Origin: Deltaproteobacteria bacterium
GTDB taxonomy: Bacteria; Myxococcota_C; UBA6777
NCBI GenBank assembly: GCA_002731275.1
Contig: PCBK01000019.1
Location: 1 to 64,000 of the forward strand
Direction of reading: 5' to 3'
Length of the DNA: 64,000 bases
Shown here: in pieces, positions 53,501 through 60,860 of the stretch
Position numbering within the stretch: the stretch's first letter is position 1
Layout of the letters: each line of letters begins with the position of its first letter
The notes under the pieces: model-generated
What the model saw: the letters and a program-made list of their open reading frames with translations, nothing else
Told to the model about the DNA's origin: nothing
The model's database searches: none
Program-made: the position numbers and the translations under genes

Positions 53501-55072
53501 TCATTTTCTAAGAATTTGTCTGATAGAGAAGGACGCAAATTTTCTTACATCTTGATCTCGATCGCGCAGCAATCGTTTGAGAGCGGGGACAGATGAAGAA
53601 GCCATTTTTCCCATCTTCCCAAGGGCATAGGCTGCCCACATCCTTGCTTTCCACGAAGGATGCGAGAGTGTCCGTTGAAGTGGTGCGAGGGCGAATGTGC
53701 CAAATCGCGCGATCGTTGTCGCGGCGTGTTTTCGCATCCACCAGGATTTGTGTTGGAATTGTTTGATCAGCGGTTGAATCGCTTTGGGGCCGATCGCGAG
53801 GATGGTGTTGCTCGTTTGTTGCTGGATGTCTTTGTGTTTGGAGCGCAGCAAAGGGATAATCTCGGGGAGCGCGTCTGCTGCGTTATGTTTGAGCTTGGCG
53901 AGGGCCTGAAGGACGTACAATCTTGTCTCGCGATTGCTTTTGAGCGATTGGATGAGGGGTTTGAGCGCCTGGGATTTTTGTGAAGAGAGGAGCGCGAGCG
54001 CAAAAAATGCTTTTTTGCGTAGCAGTGGTTGTTTGGACTTGATGATCTGTTGGAGTGCGCGTTTGACCTGTGGAGAAGAGGTTTGCATCCGCGCGTAGGT
54101 GTCGATGATCTCCGCTTTGAGCATGGTGGGGGCTTGTGCGTAAAGTGCGAGCAGGTGAGGGATGCTTTTGGCGCTTTTAATGAACCCAAGTGCGTAAACT
54201 ACATCTCTTTGGACGCGCCAGTGTTTATCCTGAAGTGTTTTGTAGAGCTGTGGGAGGACCATCGCGGCTTTCTGCCCGAGCGTGGCAATGGTGCGTGCGG
54301 CTTGGCTGCGGATGGTCCAGTATTTGTTGTTGAGTGCAGTGATCAGTGGTGGAAGAGAAGAGGTCTGACGGAGGCCAATTTTTTCGAGCGCGATGAGGAT
54401 ATTTTTCTTGAGGGGATCGTTGCCTTTGACAAACAACGCGATCAACTGAGGGATGATTGGGTAAGCTTCGGGGCCCATTTCGCCAAAGGCTTGGACGATA
54501 GAGTAGAGTCGAAAGATGTTACTTTTGTTGGCTGCTAAGAGACGCTTCATCGTGGGGAATGCAGCCATGCCGAGGTTCCCTAGCCCCTGAAAGGCGTTGG
54601 TCCGGACCTGCCAATTGGCGTCTTGTGTGGCGCGCGCCAAAAGGGGGACGATTTGTTTGGCTTTTGACTTGATCTTCCCGAGAGCTTCCGATGCGTAGAC
54701 CCGGCACATCCAATGTCTGTCCTGCATCACCAGCACAAACGTTTTGTAGGCGCGTGCGCGATGGAGCGGATCGAGACGTGCGAGTGCGCGTGTTGCGTAG
54801 GCTCTGACAAACCAATGCTGATCACGTGTGGCGCGTTCGAGGAGTGCAAATGCGGGGGCGGCTGCTGCTCCATGAAAGCCCAGGTGCATCGCTGCTGTTC
54901 CGCGCTTTCGTGGGTTTTTGCTTTGCAGCATCTTGATCAACGCGGGGACACTCGCTCTTGCTTTGGGAGCCAGACGGTGTCCAGGCTGGGCTTTTGTGTC
55001 CCCTACCCACAACATGCTTACCACGCACAACACGGCGCAGCCTACGTATCGCAACATCACTCTCTTTCTCAT
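53501..55072 (-). CDS. Exported HEAT-repeat protein
   Basis: A 523-residue protein with a signal peptide (about 1-28, ending near DTKAQ) followed by HEAT repeats of about 38 residues to the end, for example WQVRTNAFQGLGNLG and WKARMWAAYALGKMG. It has no extra domain, so it is a bare solenoid. AGGAG seven bases before ATG 55072 sets the start. It is the seventh HEAT-type gene in the window and diverges from the next gene. Role unknown; periplasmic protein binding is inferred. Confidence 0.8.
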   Translation of the reverse strand: MRKRVMLRYVGCAVLCVVSMLWVGDTKAQPGHRLAPKARASVPALIKMLQSKNPRKRGTAAMHLGFHGAAAAPAFALLERATRDQHWFVRAYATRALARLDPLHRARAYKTFVLVMQDRHWMCRVYASEALGKIKSKAKQIVPLLARATQDANWQVRTNAFQGLGNLGMAAFPTMKRLLAANKSNIFRLYSIVQAFGEMGPEAYPIIPQLIALFVKGNDPLKKNILIALEKIGLRQTSSLPPLITALNNKYWTIRSQAARTIATLGQKAAMVLPQLYKTLQDKHWRVQRDVVYALGFIKSAKSIPHLLALYAQAPTMLKAEIIDTYARMQTSSPQVKRALQQIIKSKQPLLRKKAFFALALLSSQKSQALKPLIQSLKSNRETRLYVLQALAKLKHNAADALPEIIPLLRSKHKDIQQQTSNTILAIGPKAIQPLIKQFQHKSWWMRKHAATTIARFGTFALAPLQRTLSHPSWKARMWAAYALGKMGKMASSSVPALKRLLRDRDQDVRKFASFSIRQILRK

Positions 55073-55370
55073 CAAGTCACTCCTTCCAAACGATCTCAAT
55101 CGCTGGACGAAAAAGAATACAGATGACTTTATGACCACCACAAGAAGACCTCGCACTTACATCATCACTGTTTGTGTTGGCAGTCCTGTTTGTTGTGGTC
55201 TTGTCTGTGACTATAACACGCTCTTGGCTCATTGTCTTTCATGCACGCGTCTTTTTGGTGTTGTTTTTTCTTGTATCGACCTTGTAGTGGTCTTTGGCGC
55301 ATGCTTGAAAGTCCATGACACTTGTGTATACTCTGCCCATTACACTTTTTTTCCATGGATGGGAGGTTGT

Positions 55371-56618
55371 GTGAATTATATGCCCTACCGGAGCTATGTG
55401 TGGCTTGACGATGATACACCGCAGCTTGATGCAATTGTGTTGTTTTTACAGGATAAAATCTCCATGTCTTCCTCTGTGCAACGTCAAAGAGCGGAGATCA
55501 TGATTGAGGGAGGAGGGAACTTTGCGACAGTTCGACTCACCAAGCCTTCATCTTCCTTACTACAATCTATAGAGAATAAATCTGTACGTACTCGTCTGAA
55601 ACATGCGACTCTTTTAGAGATCTGTAGCGGACCTCATTACGATATGGATTACCTGCCTGTTTTTGTCGATGTTCAGTTTGCGCTCTTTCAGTTTCCGGGC
55701 GCGTTTCTACTCTCTGATGAACAGGAGATCGACAGATGGTCAGAGGATGCTGCCGAAAATGAACCTGTACTTGAGCGTGTTTTCTCATACGATTGTCATC
55801 GATTGCTTGCCCTCGCGGCGGATAATGAAAACTCCACCATGTCCCAATACGCGTCCCTTGTGGTGCTTGAGATGATTCAGCACTTTTCTCCAGCAGACTC
55901 TATCCCTGAGCGGTCTCTCACCGCGCCTCTTCAGCAACTCTTGCTCAACACTGAGGATGAGGAACTTATCTTACGGTTTGTAAAACAATATCCTCGTCGA
56001 GCGTGTGATATTCTCCTCAACTTTGGTCTCCTGACACAAAAGGCAACGACTGCGCTCCCTCTGCTCCTCGAATGTATGCATGCTGACATCGAGTGGTTTT
56101 GCCAATCTAAGACCTTGAAGGAGGCCGTTGTACAGCTTCAACATGTCGCGCCTTCTGAGCCCCTCTGGCTACGCCTCGCAGCTGCTTACATCTTGACTTT
56201 CTCCAATGTACATCAACCTCTTTTGCGACTGCTCACAGCACGTGAAGATGTCGAACTGTTGACGCACGTGCTCGCGGAGGAGATCTTTTGGGAAAAGTGC
56301 CAAGATGACAAGTATGTCGAGAAAATAGACTCTTTTCTCATCCTGCAGGACACCTACGAAGAGACGTTTTCCGTCTTGCTTTTACACATTCATCAGTGGT
56401 TTGTGCAGGCGTTTCCTGAAGGTGAGGGATATGAGGGCGTTGTGCCTGAGCTGTGGGAAGAGACTTTGGCGCAATGGCAGGTCTTCGCGAAGCGCGTCGA
56501 GAGGCAGGACCTTGCTTTGGCTGCGGGTGATATCTACTCCGTGTTGTCGAGGCTTTTTTCGACGGAGGCACACACAACGCTCGCGTCTCACTACGAACGT
56601 GTGCTATTTGAAGATTGA
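55371..56618 (+). CDS. Unrecognised cytoplasmic helical protein
   Basis: A 415-residue protein with no signal peptide or membrane helix. The N-terminal 130 residues look mixed alpha/beta (SYVWLDDDTPQLDAIV, YLPVFVDVQFALFQFPG); the rest is helical, and might be a diverged helical-repeat fold. No motif I recognise. The start is GTG 55371, four bases after GGGAGG, or ATG 55380; the longer open frame upstream overlaps the antisense HEAT gene and its promoter region. It precedes the ThrRS editing-domain gene by about 110 bases. Confidence 0.55.
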   Translation: MNYMPYRSYVWLDDDTPQLDAIVLFLQDKISMSSSVQRQRAEIMIEGGGNFATVRLTKPSSSLLQSIENKSVRTRLKHATLLEICSGPHYDMDYLPVFVDVQFALFQFPGAFLLSDEQEIDRWSEDAAENEPVLERVFSYDCHRLLALAADNENSTMSQYASLVVLEMIQHFSPADSIPERSLTAPLQQLLLNTEDEELILRFVKQYPRRACDILLNFGLLTQKATTALPLLLECMHADIEWFCQSKTLKEAVVQLQHVAPSEPLWLRLAAAYILTFSNVHQPLLRLLTAREDVELLTHVLAEEIFWEKCQDDKYVEKIDSFLILQDTYEETFSVLLLHIHQWFVQAFPEGEGYEGVVPELWEETLAQWQVFAKRVERQDLALAAGDIYSVLSRLFSTEAHTTLASHYERVLFED

Positions 56619-56727
56619 TGTTCTTCCCATTGTCTTCAAGATGAAGGGGATAGTTGATCATCTTTTTGTTTATCGGCCTCATGTCGGTTTTGTGTGTTGT
56701 TTATCTCTTTGAAAGGAGCTGTATCCA

Positions 56728-57144
56728 TTGAAACTTTTGACCTTCCTTGCAGAGCGTTTTTTCTGGGAACCTTTTTCACAAACACTGGAAGATGCCATTG
56801 AGATGCCCGCCGCTGACGGTGCCGAAGATGCGGTCGTTGTGTTCTTTCAGATCGAAGCCAAAGATCAACAAGAAGATGTGCGCCCCAAAGTGTTTAAAAA
56901 GACCCTCAAACACATCAAGTGGCTCGCAAACAAAAAGGAGTTCAACAACATTGTCTTGCACTCCTTTGCCCACCTTGGCGGTGAGAACGCTGACTCTGCG
57001 TTTGCTGAGGCGTTCTTTTTGGAGCTAAAGGAGCGCCTTGAGCGGACGGGCTATGTCGTGAAACATACACCCTTTGGTTGGTTCTCTAGTTGGGAGTTGA
57101 AGGTCTATGGAGAGAGTCTCGCGAAGGTGTGGAAGGACTTTTAA
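56728..57144 (+). CDS. Free-standing threonyl-tRNA editing-domain protein
   Basis: A 138-residue protein that aligns by eye with the N-terminal editing domain of archaeal threonyl-tRNA synthetases: an MKLL start, then HSFAHLGGENADSAFAEAF, then HTPFGWFSSWELKVYG. That domain removes serine from mischarged tRNA-Thr and is related in fold to D-aminoacyl-tRNA deacylase. Here there is no synthetase part. AAAGGAG nine bases before TTG 56728 makes the TTG start likely. It lies about 95 bases before the sirtuin gene on the same strand. It may edit in trans or act on D-amino acids. Confidence 0.75.
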   Translation: MKLLTFLAERFFWEPFSQTLEDAIEMPAADGAEDAVVVFFQIEAKDQQEDVRPKVFKKTLKHIKWLANKKEFNNIVLHSFAHLGGENADSAFAEAFFLELKERLERTGYVVKHTPFGWFSSWELKVYGESLAKVWKDF

Positions 57145-57238
57145 GAGGTAGAGGACAGGAGGGGGGGTTGGGGAACAAAAAAGACATCGACTTTTCGCTA
57201 TGATAGGATGCTGTTGTTTTGTCTGAAAGGAGTGATCA

Positions 57239-58072
57239 GTGAAGAGGTTGTGGCGTCTTGTGCGCGGAGAAAAACAAGAAGATCTCAGTGAACGAACGTG
57301 GTTTCCGCAGATAGAGAAAGTTGTGGAGTTGACCGCTGCACAGCTTCCTGTGGTGGTTCTGACGGGCGCAGGGATCTCTGTCGCGTCAGGGATCCCCGAC
57401 TTTCGCTCAAAAGGCGGCTTATGGGAGAAGTTTGATCCCTTTGATTATGCCTCTATGAGCAGCTTTCGAGAAGATCCGGCGCGTGTGTGGGAGATGTTAC
57501 GTGAGCTTTACGCAACAATGTGTGGAAAGAAGCCAAATGTCGGTCACCAGGCGCTTGCTGCACTTGAACAGGCAGAGCTGCTCTCCTCTATCATCACGCA
57601 AAATATCGATCATTTGCACCAACAAGCCGGAAGTCTTGATGTGATCGAGTTTCACGGCAATGGAGCGTACCTGGAATGTCTCTCCTGTGGTGCACGCTCA
57701 TCCGCTCGCAAGATCCCAAAACAAGCCTCTCGCAAACATTTTTCACCACCCACATGCAAACAATGTAATGAGCTGCTTAAACCCACTGTCATCTTCTTTG
57801 GTGAGCCTATCCCTTTTCACGCTGTCGAGCGCGCGCTGCGTGCGGTGCAAAAATGTGGAACATTTTGGGTGGTCGGAACAAGCGCTGATGTTATGCCTGC
57901 TGGAACGTTACCTGCCGCCGCTTCTGAAAATGGTGCGAAAGTGATCGAGATCAATCTCGTCGAGACGAGTCTGACACACTCCGGTCATTGCGATCTCTCG
58001 ATACATGGGCGGCAAGAAGAGATTCTACCTTTGTTGGCTGAACGCCTGATTGAGCGTTGTTCTAAGGGGTAA
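57239..58072 (+). CDS. Sir2-family NAD-dependent protein deacylase (sirtuin)
   Basis: A 277-residue sirtuin with GAGIS (43-47), GIPDFRS (51-57), QNID (121-124), catalytic His139 (FHGN), a zinc site of four Cys (147, 150, 173, 176) and GTSADVMPA (213-221). It removes acyl groups from lysine using NAD+. The Tyr-x-x-Arg pair typical of desuccinylases is not evident near residue 88, so acetyl-lysine is the likely substrate. GTG 57239 is six bases after AAAGGAG. It may share a transcript with the editing-domain gene. Confidence 0.92.
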   Translation: MKRLWRLVRGEKQEDLSERTWFPQIEKVVELTAAQLPVVVLTGAGISVASGIPDFRSKGGLWEKFDPFDYASMSSFREDPARVWEMLRELYATMCGKKPNVGHQALAALEQAELLSSIITQNIDHLHQQAGSLDVIEFHGNGAYLECLSCGARSSARKIPKQASRKHFSPPTCKQCNELLKPTVIFFGEPIPFHAVERALRAVQKCGTFWVVGTSADVMPAGTLPAAASENGAKVIEINLVETSLTHSGHCDLSIHGRQEEILPLLAERLIERCSKG

Positions 58073-58142
58073 GTGTTTTTCGAGGGGAGTGAGTGGAGCT
58101 TTGTTTGAGGGGAACGCTCAAAGGATATGTTTTTATGGAGCC

Positions 58143-59696
58143 TTAGTTATTTTTCGCGCCTTGAAGGATCCAGTCTCGGACGGTGTTGAGCTTGGCGTTT
58201 CCTAACTTTCCGGCTGGAGGCATACTCCCTCCGGATGTACCAAGCATACGTGTGTACATATAGCTGTTGTTTGCTTGGTATGGTTTGACGTACGTACCAC
58301 CGCTGCCTGTTTGGTTGACGATGCTGCTGTACGTCGAAGCCGATGTTGAGCCGAACTTGAGACCGCCACGACCGTTGGTGTGACAGCTGCAGCTTTGCTT
58401 CAGGATGGGGTAGACATTTGTTTTGAAACTGACTGTCGTTTTGCAGGAACCTGCCTGACAGCTCTGTGTACTTGAGCATTTGACGTTACAGCCACCACAG
58501 TGGTTGTTGTTTCTCTTGATATTGACACAGGCCGATCCGCAAGCCGTCACGTTTTGCGAAACACACTTGCCACCACACACTTTTTGGTTTGTGGGACAGG
58601 TACATTGACTCGTAGTACAGGTCGCGCCTGTCGCACACACAGTCCCACAACCGCCACAGTTTGCAGCGTCGCTTGTAGTATCGACACATTTACCGCCACA
58701 GAGCTTTTGACCTGTTGGACATTTGCATGTACCGGACTGACAAGTCTCTCCGTTGCTGCAAGCATTGCCACATTTGCCACAGTGATTTGCGCTGGTGTTT
58801 GGATTAAAGCAGCGATTGTTGCACTTGATTTGATTGCTCTTACAACCACACTTACTCGCAGTACAGATTTGATTGTTTTTACAAGCTGTCCCACAAGCAC
58901 CACAGTTTGCTGCGTCGCTTGTCGTGTCGATACATTTGCCACCACAGAGTTTTTGACCTGTTGGGCACTCACAAGAACCGGCCTTACAAGTTTGTCCCGT
59001 TTTGCACACCACTCCACATGTCCCGCAGTTTTTGGCGTCTGTCATCAAGTTTACACACGTGCCACTGCAATTATCAGGTGTTGTACCTGCACAAGTTGAG
59101 GTACATTTTCCTGACTGACAGGCTTCATTGGACTGACAGGATGTTCCACATTTTCCGCAGTTGTCAGGATCCTTTGAAAGGTCAGTACAACTGCCACCAC
59201 AGAGCTTTTGAGTTGTTGGGCACGCACATGTTCCAGCACTGCAAATCTGCCCGTCTGTACAAGAATTCCCACAACTTCCACAGTGCTCTGCGGTTGTTTT
59301 TGTATTGACACACTTGCCACCACAAACTTCTTCATCAGTACCACAGGTCTTTGTATCTATTGGGGGATCGTCCCCGACAGGATTGTCAGCGACAGGATTA
59401 TCAGCGACAGGATTATCAGCGACAGGATTATCAGCGACTGGATTATCAGCGACTGGATTGTCAGCGACTGGATTGTCAGCGACTGGATTGTCAGCGACAG
59501 TGTCGTCTTTAGTGGTGGAATCGTCCTTGGTGATGGATTCGTCTTTTGTTGTTGAATCATCTTTGGTCGATGCGTCTGGTTGGGTGCTTTTTTCTTGGTT
59601 TTGTTCGTTGGTTGTGGGTGGGGGGCTACAATATGTCGTCAAAATGGAGAGCGTGAACAGGCATGACATACATGCAAAAAGGCGCAAGCGAGACAT
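58143..59696 (-). CDS. Stig1-like Cys-rich lipoprotein with a cytochrome-like tail
   Basis: A 517-residue exported protein. After a signal peptide, a Lys/Asp/Thr linker leads into eight VADNP pentapeptides, then about six Cys-rich units of the form CGGKCVDTTSDAANCGxCG (Stig1-like repeats common in myxobacterial surface proteins), and a C-terminal domain (about 420-517) resembling planctomycete-type cytochrome c, with VYPILKQSCSCH and SGGSMPPAGKL. The CxxCH haem motif is not intact: it reads CSCH. GGAGG seven bases before the ATG fixes the start. Probably a surface-exposed, disulfide-rich protein. Confidence 0.78.
   Translation of the reverse strand: MSRLRLFACMSCLFTLSILTTYCSPPPTTNEQNQEKSTQPDASTKDDSTTKDESITKDDSTTKDDTVADNPVADNPVADNPVADNPVADNPVADNPVADNPVADNPVGDDPPIDTKTCGTDEEVCGGKCVNTKTTAEHCGSCGNSCTDGQICSAGTCACPTTQKLCGGSCTDLSKDPDNCGKCGTSCQSNEACQSGKCTSTCAGTTPDNCSGTCVNLMTDAKNCGTCGVVCKTGQTCKAGSCECPTGQKLCGGKCIDTTSDAANCGACGTACKNNQICTASKCGCKSNQIKCNNRCFNPNTSANHCGKCGNACSNGETCQSGTCKCPTGQKLCGGKCVDTTSDAANCGGCGTVCATGATCTTSQCTCPTNQKVCGGKCVSQNVTACGSACVNIKRNNNHCGGCNVKCSSTQSCQAGSCKTTVSFKTNVYPILKQSCSCHTNGRGGLKFGSTSASTYSSIVNQTGSGGTYVKPYQANNSYMYTRMLGTSGGSMPPAGKLGNAKLNTVRDWILQGAKNN
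59379..59498 (-). repeat. Eight tandem 15-base VADNP coding repeats
   Basis: Eight in-frame copies of a 15-base unit (AGGATTATCAGCGAC on the forward strand) with few substitutions encode VADNP repeats in the lipoprotein linker. Copy number could vary by slippage. Confidence 0.85.
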
Positions 59697-59910
59697 CGAA
59701 AAACCTCCGCGTTGGGAAATGGGACAGCGTGTGGGCTGTTTGTATTGGGTGATTGTAAACCTATTTGAAACAGTGACCTGCTGTTGACGCTCCAGGTCTC
59801 ATGATTTCGTGATGTTTGTCTGTTTACGATCCACTTCAGCACTGTTTGTCTTTTTTTGTCAACTGAATAATGTCGTTTATTGGGGAGTTGAGAGAGGAGA
59901 GGGGGTGGAA

Positions 59911-60522
59911 TCAGACGAGCAGGTAGGAGATGATGGCAGTGAGCACGAGGACACCCGCTGCGATCAACACACCGCGTGAGAGCGAAGGTGTTGTTTTTTG
60001 CTGTTGTAGTTTTGGGTTACGGTCGATGTCTCTCTTCGTTTCGGACAATTCGTGGTGCAGATCTTCCACAAGAGACGATATATGAACACACATATCGCAC
60101 AGTACACGCTCTGTTGGGATTGGTGTCTTGCACTGAAGGCATGGGTGCGTTTGCACTGATTCTTGTTGGAAACTTGGGATGGACGGGTTGGTTTGTTTGT
60201 GGGGAGTGTGTTTGTGAAGTGCGTGAAAACCAGCACTTTTGGCCCTCGCGAATTGATTGGTTTGGACTGCCTGTTTGATGTCGTGGGCTGACTGATGTCT
60301 TGGAGCGTTAGAGTCATGTCTACGTGGAGGATGTTGTCGGACTTCTTGTGATGCTGTGGTCATCTCATCAAGTGGAAGCTCCAACGAACCAGTAGAGGGA
60401 TGAAGTGCTGGTAATCCCCGACTCCTTCGATGGGCGTTTACGAGTTTGCGTGTTGTTTCTTCGCTCAGCTCGCTGTGTGACCATTCTTGTTTGATCATCA
60501 AGGCTTGTTTGTGATGTTTCAT
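59911..60522 (-). CDS. Tail-anchored zinc-ribbon protein
   Basis: A 203-residue protein, His/Gln/Ser-rich and disordered-looking in the first 115 residues, then a zinc-ribbon-like CLQC...CDMC pair (about 128-146), a short coiled stretch and a C-terminal membrane helix (VLIAAGVLVLTAIISYLLV). Absence of a signal peptide and the terminal helix suggest a tail-anchored topology with the body in the cytoplasm. AGGAAGAG lies just upstream of ATG 60522. Function unknown. Confidence 0.6.
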   Translation of the reverse strand: MKHHKQALMIKQEWSHSELSEETTRKLVNAHRRSRGLPALHPSTGSLELPLDEMTTASQEVRQHPPRRHDSNAPRHQSAHDIKQAVQTNQFARAKSAGFHALHKHTPHKQTNPSIPSFQQESVQTHPCLQCKTPIPTERVLCDMCVHISSLVEDLHHELSETKRDIDRNPKLQQQKTTPSLSRGVLIAAGVLVLTAIISYLLV

Positions 60523-60860
60523 GTCTCTTCCTCATCGATATCCATCGTTGATGCACAACCTGGTGTGCTGTGCGTTTCACATCCTTGTGAAACCAATCCA
60601 GGAAAGCGTATCGCTTCTACCCACAAGAAATCCATTTTTTTGCTAGAAGCATATATCGTACCAACATTTGCAGAGAGACTTATTTTTAAGGGACTGGAGC
60701 TACAAGGTTATTTTGCTCTCAGTTGGCTCCTAAAAGTGTAACGTTTCATTTACACTCTGTATCGTAAAGGAAACAGTCTCACAAGCTCTGCGATTACGAC
60801 ATCTATAAAGGTCGGCATTTTTCTATTTTTCTTGAATGGAATTGAACGTTGAAGTGGGAA
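60523..60860. other. Gene-free spacer with an inverted repeat
   Basis: About 340 bases upstream of the tail-anchored gene and downstream of the TIGR03790-type gene. No credible coding frame. It contains the AGTGTAA/TTACACT inverted repeat and AT-rich sequence that may serve as a promoter; I see no terminator for the upstream gene. Confidence 0.4.
60735..60756. promoter_or_regulatory. AGTGTAA-N8-TTACACT inverted repeat
   Basis: A perfect inverted repeat with seven-base arms (60735-60741 and 60750-60756) and an eight-base spacer in a gene-free region. It is a candidate regulator-binding site; no T run follows, so a terminator is unlikely. Confidence 0.4.

Noticed and set aside
54918-55370. N-terminal extension of the unrecognised protein at 55371
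   Set aside because: It overlaps the antisense HEAT gene and its promoter, is Cys/hydrophobic shadow sequence and lacks a ribosome site; GTG 55371 follows GGGAGG.
59379-59498. Possible CRISPR-like array
   Set aside because: Units are contiguous 15-base coding repeats with no spacers and encode VADNP in frame.
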